DNA of 64,000 bases from Thraustochytrium sp. TN22 (taxonomy: Eukaryota > Sar > Bigyra > Thraustochytrida > Thraustochytriidae): NCBI GenBank assembly GCA_013306675.1, contig JABLUY010000174.1, forward strand, positions 1 through 64,000. The letters run 5' to 3'. The translations under genes were made by a program, and so were the position numbers. How positions within the stretch are numbered: the stretch's first letter is position 1; every line of letters begins with the position of its first letter. The notes under the pieces were generated by a model, which was not told the origin of the DNA, made no database searches, and worked only from the letters and a program-made list of their open reading frames with translations. Shown piece by piece: positions 46,612-55,726 of this stretch.

Positions 46612-48912
46612 TTACCAGCGGCCACGGCCACGGCCGCGGCCACCGCCACGGCCGCCACCACGGCCACCGCCACGGCCGCCGCCACGGCCACCGCCGCGGC
46701 CGCGGTTGAAGCCGCCGCCGCCACCGCCGCCACCAAAGCGGGAGGGCTTGGCCTGGAGCTCGGGGAGCTTGGTGACGATGGAGAGGCCGGTGTTGCCGGC
46801 GGCGACGGCGGCCTCGATGTCGTCCTGGTAGTCCGCGCTCATGTCAAAGACGGCGCCCGTGCTGTCGGCGAGCATCTGCATGCCGCGCACGCCCTCGACG
46901 GCGGCCGGGGGCAGGGCGTTACGCAGCGCGTTCCAAACGTAGGACGGGCCGAAGAGCTCCTTGCCGGCGGAGTACTGGACAGTGACGTAGCCATCGGCGC
47001 TCTGCAGGAGGGAGCGCGGCTTGAGCGAAGCGGCCTCGGTGAAGCCAGTGATGTCGGCGAGCGCGGCGGAGAGCGCCTCCTTGGCGCCGATCTCATCGAT
47101 GAGGTCCTGGGCGGACTCGTGGAACTGCTCGAGAAAGTCACCCTGGATGTTGGCAATGCGCTCGGCGGCCTGGCGCGCGGCGGAGCGCAGGAGGTCGACG
47201 GGCTGCGGCGCGCCGATGCGGCGCAGCGTGTTGCCCGTGCCACGTTCGATGGCCTCGATGAGGTGCGAGTCCTGGTGCTTGTAGAGCGTGATGCAGTGGC
47301 CCTGGCGGCCGGCGCGGCCCGTGCGGCCGGAGCGGTGCACGTAGGTCTCGACATCGGCCTTGCCGGAGAAGGAGCCCGAGGGCGGCTGGAGCTGAATGAC
47401 GAGGTCGACGCCCTGGATGTCGAGGCCGCGAGCGGCCACGTCCGTGGCGATGAGCACGTGGAAGCGGTTGTTGCGGAAGCCGGCGAGCGTGGTCTCGCGA
47501 TGACTCTGGGCGATATCACCGTGCAGGACCTTGGCCTCGTGGGTGAGGTCCTTGTCAACGACGAGCTCGTTGCACTCCTTCTTGGTGGAGCAGAAGATGA
47601 TGGTGCGGCCGTTGTTGCGCACGTTACCGTAGACACGGATGAGGTCGTCGACGATCTTGCCGCGGCCCTGCCAGGGGCACATGAGCGAGAGGTGCTCGAC
47701 GTCCGAGGAGGCCTGCTTGTCCTCGTTGCCGATGAGGTCGACGGTGGCCGGGTTGCGCATGCGGGTGGCGGCGACCTCCTTGACCCACGAGGGCAGGGTG
47801 GCGGAGAAGAGCAGCGTCTGCAGCGGCGTGCTGGAGGCGCCGGACTGCGCGCGCTGCTCCTCAATGCCGCCAAAGACCTTCTGCATCTCGTCCTGGAAGC
47901 CCATGTCGAGCATCTGGTCGGCCTCGTCGAGGATGAGGTGCTGCACGCGGTCCAGCTTGAGGTTGCCGCGCTCCAGGTGGTCGCAGATGCGACCCGGCGT
48001 GCCGACGACGCAGTCCAGGCCGGCGTACATGGCGCGCGCCTGCTGGCCAATGGGCGCACCGCCGTACACGGTGCAGGTGGCCAGGTGCGGGCCGGTGGTT
48101 TCAAACTCCTTGGACACCTGCATGGCCAGCTCGCGCGTGGGCGCCATGATGAGCACGGCCGGACCACGGCCGCGCGTGAAGGTGTCGGTGTTGTTGCGGT
48201 CCAGCAGCTCAATCACCGGGAGCGCAAAGGCCAGCGTCTTGCCGCAGCCGGTGTGCGCGCGGCCGATGACGTCCTTGCCGGCGATGATGTGCGGGAAGCT
48301 CATGGCCTGGATCTCAAAGAGCGCCTTGACGCCGCGCTGCTCCAGGGCCGCGAGCGTGCGCTTGGAGAGCTCAAAGTCGGACAGCGGGAAGGTCTTGATG
48401 GACAGCTTCTGGTCCTCGTTCGCCTCCGCCTCGCGCTGCTCCTTGGTCTTGCGCAGGGGAGGGCGCTTGCCGCGCGCCGCAGCCTCGCCGTTGTTCAGCT
48501 TGGCCTTCTTGGCCTTGGTGTGCTTGACCGGCGCCTCGTCCTCGCTGTCCTCGCCGTCCTCCTCCATGGCGGCGGCGGCGGCAGCGGCGCCGTTGGTCTT
48601 GATCACCTCGACCTCGTCGTCGCTGTCCTCGTCCTCGTCCTCGTCGCGCTTGCGCTTGGTCTTCTTGTCCTTCTTGTCCTTCTTGGCCGACGAGGCCTCC
48701 TTCTTGGACTTCTTCTCGGCCTTCTTCTCGGCCTTGGCCTCCTTGTCCTTCTTGGCGGACTTCTTCTCCTTCTTCTCCTTCTTCTCCTTCTTCTCCACCT
48801 TGGCGGCCTCCTTCTCGAGCAGCTCGCGCTCGAACGACCGCGTGCGCGGCCGCGCCGCCTTGGTCTCGCCCTCCGCCATGCTGATCTCCTCCGACTCGCG
48901 CGGCGGGCTCAT
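46612..48912 (-). CDS. DEAD-box RNA helicase of the DDX21/DDX50 (Gu) type
   Basis: 766 residues from the ATG at 48912 (MSPPRESEEISMAEG). A 170-residue lysine/glutamate-rich, nucleolar-type N-terminus precedes the helicase core: AHTGCGKT (motif I, about residues 219-226), PTRELA, TPGR, DEAD in LILDEADQMLDMGF, SAT in LLFSATLPSW, IIFCSTKKE, ATDVAARGLDI and HRSGRTGRAGRQG. A GUCT domain follows (VTVQYSAGKELFGPSYVW to MSADYQDDIEAAV), which defines the Gu subfamily, and the protein ends in GRGGG repeats that bind RNA. DDX21-type helicases act in rRNA transcription and processing in the nucleolus. All ATPase motifs are intact. Confidence 0.93.
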   Translation of the reverse strand: MSPPRESEEISMAEGETKAARPRTRSFERELLEKEAAKVEKKEKKEKKEKKSAKKDKEAKAEKKAEKKSKKEASSAKKDKKDKKTKRKRDEDEDEDSDDEVEVIKTNGAAAAAAAMEEDGEDSEDEAPVKHTKAKKAKLNNGEAAARGKRPPLRKTKEQREAEANEDQKLSIKTFPLSDFELSKRTLAALEQRGVKALFEIQAMSFPHIIAGKDVIGRAHTGCGKTLAFALPVIELLDRNNTDTFTRGRGPAVLIMAPTRELAMQVSKEFETTGPHLATCTVYGGAPIGQQARAMYAGLDCVVGTPGRICDHLERGNLKLDRVQHLILDEADQMLDMGFQDEMQKVFGGIEEQRAQSGASSTPLQTLLFSATLPSWVKEVAATRMRNPATVDLIGNEDKQASSDVEHLSLMCPWQGRGKIVDDLIRVYGNVRNNGRTIIFCSTKKECNELVVDKDLTHEAKVLHGDIAQSHRETTLAGFRNNRFHVLIATDVAARGLDIQGVDLVIQLQPPSGSFSGKADVETYVHRSGRTGRAGRQGHCITLYKHQDSHLIEAIERGTGNTLRRIGAPQPVDLLRSAARQAAERIANIQGDFLEQFHESAQDLIDEIGAKEALSAALADITGFTEAASLKPRSLLQSADGYVTVQYSAGKELFGPSYVWNALRNALPPAAVEGVRGMQMLADSTGAVFDMSADYQDDIEAAVAAGNTGLSIVTKLPELQAKPSRFGGGGGGGGFNRGRGGGRGGGRGGGRGGGRGGGRGRGRGRW

Positions 48913-49494
48913 CACCGACGCTGCGCGACGCGGTCCGGCGACGCGACGCGGTGCGACGCGGCGGCTCGCTCCGCTGCCTTGCTGCTGCTGCTGCTGCTGC
49001 TCCGCTGCGACCGCTCCGAGGTCGCGCGCAGCCAAGCGATTCTGCTTGGTCGCGCCGCCGCTGGCGCGCGTTGACTGGCCACGACATTGGCAGGACCAGC
49101 CATTCCTAGAGGGGGCACGCGCCGAGTCTTGCGCGCTGCGCCGTCCGGGGCGCCTCCTCGTCGCCTCCTACGGACCCCGCGCCGTGCCCAGCCTGCCCCC
49201 TTGTGGACCCGGCGTTGGCGAGTGGCCTTGAGAGGGCCCGGGAGCTTGCTTGGGTGGGGGATGATGACGCTGTCGTCGTCGCCTGTCGAGTCGAGTCGAG
49301 TCGAGTCGAGTCTCGAGTTGAGATGAGACCGACACGGCCTGTGCGTTGCCCGCTCCCTTACACTTGGCTAGCTAGCTAGCCATAGCGAAGGAGCGCGTCG
49401 GCTCGCCCTGGCAGACAGAGACCAGGTGCGCGCTTGGCTTTGCTGGTACCACGGCTCAAGATGAATCAAAACGAAGAGAGACTCCCATTTCCTA
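48913..49494. other. Spacer upstream of DDX21 with GAGTC tract
   Basis: Contains a CAG/CTG tract near 48983-49000 and a (GAGTC)n tract at about 49285-49312, followed by GCTAGCTAGCTAGC at 49367-49380. No gene. Confidence 0.55.
49285..49318. repeat. GTCGA (GAGTC) pentanucleotide tract
   Basis: About five to six perfect 5-bp units in the spacer between CFAP337 and DDX21, similar to the tract upstream of the oxidoreductase gene at 22016. Confidence 0.85.
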
Positions 49495-52400
49495 TTACTT
49501 TGACAGTGGTGGCAAAGAGCTGGCGGTACGCTTGGCCATCTTGCCAGCCTTGCTGACGTCGACGTGGCCAATGGAACGTCGCTCGTGCTCGTCGTCGTCG
49601 TCATCGTTATTGCAATCGTCGTTGTTGTTGCCGTCAACGCTGCGAACGTCTGCGCCCAAACCCTCCTCGTCCTGGCCTCCTGCTCCACCGGCAGGATGGC
49701 GCAGGGCGTGGAGACGCGAAAAGAGGACTGCAGCGGCGGCGTCAAAGCGCTGGTGCTCCGTAAGCGTCTCAGGCGCCGGCATGGAGGCGAGCGTGGACGC
49801 CGTGGACGCTGTGTCGAAGCTGGCGACGCTGGCGACGTCTGAGACGCCGCGCAAGAGCATGCTGCGCGACTTTGTGTGCGTCGCGGTGCGGGCCCGCGGC
49901 TCGGGAATGCCGGGCAGCAGACGGCGCACCTGGTCCTTCTTGGCGGCCTGCGCGTGGGAGAGGTCGATAAGTGTGGCGAGCGGAGGGCTGATCTCGTTGG
50001 TGAAAATGTCAATGTGGCCGCGCGTGGCGCCGTCGTCCAAGGCGAGGATGCGCAGCGTGCCGGCGTCGCCGCCCACGAGCAGGAGATCCTCGCCCGGCAC
50101 AAGCGCGAGCGAGGAGACCGCCTCGGCGCCCTGATTGGAGGGTGCCAGGTGCCAGCACTGCGCCAAAGCGACACGCGAGAGCTCGTCGTACGGCGTGGTG
50201 GCCAAACTGCGCTGGATGTCCTGTGACCGCGTCGCCTGACGGACGAGTCGGTTGCCGCGGAAGGTGGCCGCGCGCACCGGATGGCGCACGCGAGCGACAG
50301 CGGTGCGGAGCTCGAAACGCACCACGGCGCCAGACTCAAAGCCCACGATGACTGCGGAGGCGTCCGCGACGCAGAGCGTCGTGGGGACGCCGGCCAGCGG
50401 TAGGCGCGCGACGCGGCCAAACTTGAGGTGCAGGTCGTCGCCGCCCACGATCCAGACCGAGAGCGTCCTGTGCACGGCGTCGACGCCCACGAGCAGAGGC
50501 AAGATGCCGTCGTCTACGTATGCGAGCGCCACGAGCTGGGTTCCACGATCCGCGCGACACACGCCAAGCAGCCGTGCGAACTCGAGGTCCCAGATGCACA
50601 CCAAACCCGCCTCCTCCGCTTCATCCTCGTCCTCGTCCTCGCTCTCGCCCTCCTCCTCGTCTCGGTTGACGTCCTCGCCAAGGTCGTCGTGCTTGCCTAC
50701 TCGCCGGCCGCGGCGACCGCGGCGGCCGCGGCGCTCCGCAAAGGTGGCAATCTGCTTGAGGTGAAAGCTGACCGCGGACGCGAGCAAGTCGTGGCAGCCA
50801 TCGGTGGCTGACGCCCCGGTCGTTGCAGCGGAGTCGATCGATGCCGTGGAAGCGTCCACCGTCACGGGCACCACGCCCGCGAGGTGGTGCGGCCGCGGCT
50901 CGCCAACCTGGACCGAGCGCAGGTTGACCGAATGCTTGGCGCCCTGAAAGCCCTGGCGGTCGTTCTCATCCGAGACGTGCAACACGCCGCCCCAGGAGGT
51001 GGAGACGACCAGGCGATCCCGAGTACAGGCGCAAAAGTGCGCCGAGGTGACGGGCGCGCCGGGCGGGTGCGGGTCGAGCTCCTTAATGAGCGCACCGTTC
51101 ATGAGGTTGTACACGAGAAGGCGGCCTGTCTCGTCGCCGACGATGAGCTTGCGCTCACGGTCGTCCAGGCAAGCGGCCGTGACATCGCGCTTGGCGGATT
51201 CTGACAAACACAGAATGGGCGTGCGGTCGCCTGTTCGCACGTCCCAGAGCACCGCTTCCCACTTGGTGACGGTGACGAAGCAGCCCATGGTGTGGTTAAA
51301 GGCCGCCATGAGGATGGGCGAGCGCTCGCGTTCGGCCGGCACAAAGTGGTAGGCCGCGTCGCGGCCGTGCACGACGCCGAGCGTGTACAGGCGGTCGCGC
51401 AGCGCGAGCATGCTGGTGCAGCCGAGCTGCACCGCCTGCACGCACTGGTAGTCGCGGCGCGCGTTCCACAGGCGTGCCTCGCCCGAGAGGTCGCAGGTGA
51501 GCGCATAGTCGCCGCCCGCCACGAGGGCGCCAAAGGTGGTCGGATGGTGGTGCCCCAGCAAGTGCGCCACGGAGACGGTCTCCTGAAAGGAGTGCGAGAC
51601 CCGCCAGACCTGCGCGCAGGCGTCCCTGGGCTTGGAGATGTGGCCCCCGAAGCGCGGCATGGGCGTGGTGAGCAGCGTCGCCACGACAGTGTCTGGCTTG
51701 GCGCGCGTCCAGAAGGAGGACCAGGCAGCCTCATCCGTGGGCACCCACGAGCGCAGGCTGAGCGAGCTGACACCTTCCGGGTGCGCCACGAGCGCTGCCA
51801 CGCGTTCACCGGTGAGCACGCTCCAAGTGGACACGCTGCCATCCTCGGAGGCCGCCACGAGGTGCTCGTGCGTCGCGAAGCGCAGCTCCACGATGCGCTT
51901 GCGGTGCCACACCAGGCGGCGCGCGGTTGTGCCCAGGAGCGCGCCGTCGCGCGCGCGCCGCCGAAAGACCGAGATGACGTGGCCCTTGGCGTCGCCGCGG
52001 CCCGTGCCCACCGTACACAGCGTCTCCGACACCGGATGCCAGCGCAGGATGCGCTGGCCGCTTAGCGTGGTCACCTGCTCGCGCTGCGCCACGACCTTGT
52101 CGAGGGCGAAGCTGCTCAGGTAGAAGCGGCCGTCGTGCGACGAGGCCACCACGGCCATGTCCACGCTCGCCAGGTGACAGCCTGCCACCACCACGTGCGA
52201 GATGAAGTTGCTCGTCACGCGCACCGACATCCACGGTCGCAGGCCGCTCTCGCGCAAGAGGTGAATGCGCAGCTGGTCTGATTGCGCCTCCACGGCGCAC
52301 AGACTGCCGCTGAAGTCGCACGCCAGCGCCGACGCTGCGCGGCGCTGCAGGTTCACGTGCAGGCCGGCGTCGCGCACCTCCTGCAGCTGCAGGTCCGCAT

Positions 52401-52674
52401 CTTCGTGCTTGCGCACGTCCTCGCGTGACTCATTTAGCTCAATCACAAAGGCGGCGAACTCGCTCCAGTGCAGCTCGCGGTCCCCGTTCGCGTCGATCTG
52501 CTGGAAGAGCTCCACGGCCTGCTCTACGACCTGCTCCTTGCTCAGGTCCCCCGCCGCCACCGTCTCGATCACGATCTCCACGAAGCGCTCGAGCCCCAGC
52601 CGCTCCTCGCGCTGGAACGCGCGTTGCAGCCTCCTCACCGACCGATTGTCGATGCGCATCAAGAGGTCCGTCAT
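49495..52674 (-). CDS. CFAP337/WDR49-like EF-hand plus WD40 axonemal protein
   Basis: 1,059 residues from the ATG at 52674 (MTDLLMRIDNRSVRRL); the frame continues upstream only through repetitive sequence. Residues about 30-80 form an EF-hand region with a canonical loop at 61-73 (DANGDRELHWSEF). Residues about 110-900 form two WD40 propellers: FATHEHLVAASEDGSVSTW, VAGGDYALTCDLSGEARLW, LDDRERKLIVGDETGRLLVY, DRLVVSTSWGGVLHV and VPGEDLLLVGGDAGTLRIL are clear repeat strands. The linker near residue 660 is basic/acidic low complexity (RRGRRGRRVG). EF-hand followed by double WD40 is the layout of WDR49/WDR64/EFCAB8, the CFAP337 family of radial-spoke-associated proteins in motile cilia. Confidence 0.8.
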   Translation of the reverse strand: MTDLLMRIDNRSVRRLQRAFQREERLGLERFVEIVIETVAAGDLSKEQVVEQAVELFQQIDANGDRELHWSEFAAFVIELNESREDVRKHEDADLQLQEVRDAGLHVNLQRRAASALACDFSGSLCAVEAQSDQLRIHLLRESGLRPWMSVRVTSNFISHVVVAGCHLASVDMAVVASSHDGRFYLSSFALDKVVAQREQVTTLSGQRILRWHPVSETLCTVGTGRGDAKGHVISVFRRRARDGALLGTTARRLVWHRKRIVELRFATHEHLVAASEDGSVSTWSVLTGERVAALVAHPEGVSSLSLRSWVPTDEAAWSSFWTRAKPDTVVATLLTTPMPRFGGHISKPRDACAQVWRVSHSFQETVSVAHLLGHHHPTTFGALVAGGDYALTCDLSGEARLWNARRDYQCVQAVQLGCTSMLALRDRLYTLGVVHGRDAAYHFVPAERERSPILMAAFNHTMGCFVTVTKWEAVLWDVRTGDRTPILCLSESAKRDVTAACLDDRERKLIVGDETGRLLVYNLMNGALIKELDPHPPGAPVTSAHFCACTRDRLVVSTSWGGVLHVSDENDRQGFQGAKHSVNLRSVQVGEPRPHHLAGVVPVTVDASTASIDSAATTGASATDGCHDLLASAVSFHLKQIATFAERRGRRGRRGRRVGKHDDLGEDVNRDEEEGESEDEDEDEAEEAGLVCIWDLEFARLLGVCRADRGTQLVALAYVDDGILPLLVGVDAVHRTLSVWIVGGDDLHLKFGRVARLPLAGVPTTLCVADASAVIVGFESGAVVRFELRTAVARVRHPVRAATFRGNRLVRQATRSQDIQRSLATTPYDELSRVALAQCWHLAPSNQGAEAVSSLALVPGEDLLLVGGDAGTLRILALDDGATRGHIDIFTNEISPPLATLIDLSHAQAAKKDQVRRLLPGIPEPRARTATHTKSRSMLLRGVSDVASVASFDTASTASTLASMPAPETLTEHQRFDAAAAVLFSRLHALRHPAGGAGGQDEEGLGADVRSVDGNNNDDCNNDDDDDEHERRSIGHVDVSKAGKMAKRTASSLPPLSK

Positions 52675-52834
52675 GGTGCGTGTACGAGCGTGCGCCGTAT
52701 GCGCGCGCGCGCCCGTGTGCAAGTGCGCGCGCGGAACGCGAGCGCGCGCGCTGCTCTGCTGCCGCACCGCAGCGCGTGCAGCCTGTGGCGGTCACTGCGC
52801 TTTTTGCGAGCCGTTGGGAGCCTGACTGGGAGTG

Positions 52835-52842
52835 ACTCGGAC
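52835..52842 (+). promoter_or_regulatory. ACTCGGAC intergenic motif
   Basis: Exact octamer 161 bp upstream of the CFAP337 ATG. Confidence 0.4.
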
Positions 52843-52976
52843 GAGGGCCCAGCGACTCTCGCCTGGCTTAACGTTACCAACACTGCCACTGCCAGCTGCA
52901 GTGCGGGGCAGTGCACTGACTACCCGAGCTGCAGCCTCGGGAGACCCGCGATACGGCCCAGCTCATCGCAAACCAC

Positions 52977-53095
52977 GATGGCGGCATGTGAGCCCAGACG
53001 ATGGGAAGAAATCAGACGATGGCGGCGACATGGCGGCACGCGAGTCAAGACGATAGGATGAAATCAGACGATGGCGGCACGCGAGCCCAGACGTA
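52977..53095. repeat. Imperfect 41-52 bp tandem repeat, 2.5 copies
   Basis: Units start with GATGGCGGC at 52977, 53018 and 53070 and share GCGAG/GTGAG, CAGACGAT and GAAATCAGAC blocks. Confidence 0.85.
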
Positions 53096-53327
53096 ACTCA
53101 GCGTCATGACCGCCAGTGCGTGTGCCCGTCGGAGACACTCACTGTCAATTCATGGTGTGGGCAAAACGCTGTGCAACAACAACAAGTGATGATCGTATTG
53201 GGACCGTCAAACGTCATGAGTCATACCGCAGTGAGCCTTGGGACTGAGGTAGTCAGACACCAAGCGTACCTGCGATCTGGTGGAAGTCGTTTCCAAACAA
53301 AAATACCTCTATCTCATAACTAATTTC

Positions 53328-55271
53328 TCAAGCAGCCTCAGCCACGGTCTTGGCCAGGAGCTGAAGGACGTCGTCGAGCTGCGCTTGCTCTGCCTTCAGT
53401 GCGGCGTGGCGCTCGGCGAGGGCCGGGTCGTTGAAGAGTTGGTCGAGCTCCTCGGGACTGTTGGAGCTAAGATCGTCCATGTTGCTTCGGAACGTGCGCA
53501 GGGCAAGCCTGACACCCTCGAGGACACGGGTCCAGAAAAGGCGCGGGACCTGGACCGTGTAGGTTCTGAGCAGGTACCTGCAGCGCGAGTCCATATCCTG
53601 CTCGAGGCCGCCCTTGCCGTGCGGCTCCTCCTCGCCAGAGGTCTCGTCGCCAAAGCTAATGCGCTCAATCTCGGCGTCCAGAAGCTTCTCCAGGATGTCC
53701 TCTGTCTCCATTCTGCTGGCCTCAATGGCGTCTTCGAGGATCGCGCGGAATCTGTCCACAATTTCGATCGGGTATTTGGTGCCGTACGCGGTGACGAGGA
53801 TGAGTCCGACGAGCTGGCTGAAGAGGTCCTTGGCGTCGGACAAGAAATCGGATGCGCTCGCGCGGAGCGGCTCAGTGCCGAACCTGCGCAGCAGATCCTT
53901 GAAAATGGGCTCGTACATGCGCTTCGTGCCGTCACCGTTGTGGGCCCACTTCTGCTGAACCACGCGCCGGAAGTCTCCGTTCTCGTCAGTGAAGCGAGCT
54001 TCGCCGCCCTTGGTCTCGTCGAAGATCGTAGCTCTCGCGCTCCTGCGAAAGTCCCGGCCACGCTCGTCGAAGCGGCCCGCGAGAGGGACCAAGGTGATGC
54101 TGGTCTCCGAGCCATCGCCATCGTACGGGAAGATGGGCTTCCGGTCGGACACGCACTGCCTGAACGCGTCCCCGAATTCGTCCAGGATGTCGTAAATGAG
54201 CATTTTCATGTCCAATGTCGTCTTGATCTGCGGGGAGTCCGCAAGCTTCTTGATCACATCACGAAGACGAGACCGGACCATGGGCATGGTCTCCGCCTGA
54301 AATTTCGCGAGCATCTTCTCCTGCAGACCCATGACGTGGCTCTGCAGTGATTCGACGCCCCAAAGGTGCTGCGGGAGCTCCTTGAAGTGCTCGTCCGTGG
54401 TGAAGAGGGTTTTCTCGGCCTCTTTAACGGCCTGGAGGCTCGTCTGTTGGTCCGCCTCGGTCATGGAGCGGCCTCGGACGGCGATCTTGCGGCGCCCGTC
54501 CTCCTCCCTCAAACAGTCGCAAAAGTCCTTCTTGAGTGCCGCATCGTTCCCGAGGAGGTCCACCTTGGTGAAGACGCAGATGGTACGCGCGCCCATGGGG
54601 TCGGCCTCCTTGGCCAGCTGGAGGGCCTGGTTTGTGTCCGGGTCCACCGAGGCCTGCTGCACCACGAGGATAACCTTGTTCAAGTCGCTGATGTAGCGCC
54701 TGATGAGCTGGACGATGGTCTCGTTATCGACAGAGCCGTCCTTGTTGTTGTGGACGATGCCCGGGAGGTCAATGATCTCCATCGTGGGCACGCCAGGGTA
54801 GCGAACCACAACGTAGATGGGGTCGTCCTTGATCACGCCGTCTTTCTGCAGCTCTCCGATTTCCTGCTGGATCTGGCTCAGGTCGTCGAGTCGCTTGGCG
54901 TTTTGGAGGCACGGGTCCGTTCCAACAAGCGCATGCGTCTCGGCGTGCGGCTCGGTGCGCAGCACGAGCGGGCGCGTCGTCACCAGGCCCTTGCCAGACT
55001 GCAGCAGCACACCGGTGATGAGGGACAGCACGGAGGACTTGCCGGCGCTCTGGTCGCCGATGGCCACAATGCCGGGCGTGGGGATCTCATTCTCGAGGCC
55101 TAGCAGCCTCAGCTTGCCGCAAATGTCAAACATGTTCTTGAGGCGTGCCTGCGATGCGAGGTTGGCCTTGATCGCTGTCGCCTCCAGCTCGGACACCGGC
55201 GCCGGCTTGGGCGCCGCCCGGACTTCCGTCTCGTTGTTCGCTCCATCATGATTCTTGGTCTCCTCCATCAT
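53328..55271 (-). CDS. Dynamin-related GTPase (Mx/dynamin type without PH domain)
   Basis: 647 residues from the ATG at 55271 (MMEETKNHDGANN); the frame is open to 55544, but that part spans an ACTCGGAC motif and non-protein-like sequence. GTPase motifs are intact: G1 GDQSAGKSS (residues 72-80), switch-I threonines in LVTTRPL, G3 DLPG (168-171) followed by IVHNN, and G4 TKVD (235-238). A middle/stalk region runs from about residue 290 (HLWGVESLQSHVMGLQEKML) and a GED-like helix ends the protein (FNDPALAERHAALKAEQAQL). No PH domain or proline-rich tail, so it is nearer to Mx, DRP1 or DRP5-type proteins than classical dynamin. Such proteins self-assemble to constrict or bind membranes; the target is unknown. 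Confidence 0.9.
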   Translation of the reverse strand: MMEETKNHDGANNETEVRAAPKPAPVSELEATAIKANLASQARLKNMFDICGKLRLLGLENEIPTPGIVAIGDQSAGKSSVLSLITGVLLQSGKGLVTTRPLVLRTEPHAETHALVGTDPCLQNAKRLDDLSQIQQEIGELQKDGVIKDDPIYVVVRYPGVPTMEIIDLPGIVHNNKDGSVDNETIVQLIRRYISDLNKVILVVQQASVDPDTNQALQLAKEADPMGARTICVFTKVDLLGNDAALKKDFCDCLREEDGRRKIAVRGRSMTEADQQTSLQAVKEAEKTLFTTDEHFKELPQHLWGVESLQSHVMGLQEKMLAKFQAETMPMVRSRLRDVIKKLADSPQIKTTLDMKMLIYDILDEFGDAFRQCVSDRKPIFPYDGDGSETSITLVPLAGRFDERGRDFRRSARATIFDETKGGEARFTDENGDFRRVVQQKWAHNGDGTKRMYEPIFKDLLRRFGTEPLRASASDFLSDAKDLFSQLVGLILVTAYGTKYPIEIVDRFRAILEDAIEASRMETEDILEKLLDAEIERISFGDETSGEEEPHGKGGLEQDMDSRCRYLLRTYTVQVPRLFWTRVLEGVRLALRTFRSNMDDLSSNSPEELDQLFNDPALAERHAALKAEQAQLDDVLQLLAKTVAEAA

Positions 55272-55399
55272 TGTTGTGCAGGCCGCGATCCAATCCAAGT
55301 TCAGGTTTTGCTGCTCGGCGCGGCGCCGCAGCGCCGCGCCGAGCTGATGAGCGTGAGTGCCTAGTAGTATCCCAAGTCCGGTGGGGAGAACCAACTCGC

Positions 55400-55407
55400 A
55401 CTCGGAC
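55400..55407 (+). promoter_or_regulatory. ACTCGGAC intergenic motif
   Basis: Exact octamer 129 bp upstream of the dynamin ATG. Confidence 0.4.
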
Positions 55408-55430
55408 AGGGTCTGCGCAGACGTGGATCG

Positions 55431-55726
55431 TGGGCCGGGCCGCTTAGTTTCAGCGAGCGAGCTGGCCATCACCGCCACTGCATCACCGTAACTCATACGA
55501 GCGCGCGTCTGGCCCGGGCGTCTCGCCAGACCCGGCGCTGGCAACCAAGGCTCTCCTCAAGGCAGTCTACCGCGGCATAGTGGGCCGGGCCGCTTAATTT
55601 CAGCGAGCGAGCTGGCACTGCATCACCGTAACTCATATGATATACGAGCGCGCGTCTGGCCCGGGCGTCTCGCCAGATCCGGCGCTGGCAACCAAGGCTC
55701 TTCTCAAGGCAGTCTACCGCGGCACA
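55431..55726. repeat. 150-bp tandem direct duplication
   Basis: TGGGCCGGGCCGCTTAGTTT at 55431 recurs at 55581 with one change (TTAATTT), and both copies run to AAGGCAGTCTACCGCGGCA. The copies differ by a small deletion (CATCACCGCCACTG present once) and a short TATGATA insertion. Confidence 0.9.

Larger units (their letters stand above)
52675..53327. other. Spacer upstream of CFAP337 with motif and short repeats
   Basis: ACTCGGAC at 52835 and an imperfect tandem repeat at 52977-53095. The dynamin gene ends at 53328. No gene. Confidence 0.55.

Noticed and set aside
47119-49231. Plus-strand frames of 530 and 651 residues opposite DDX21
   Set aside because: DDX21 on the minus strand has all helicase motifs. 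The antisense frames have low-complexity leucine/arginine or serine composition and no motifs.
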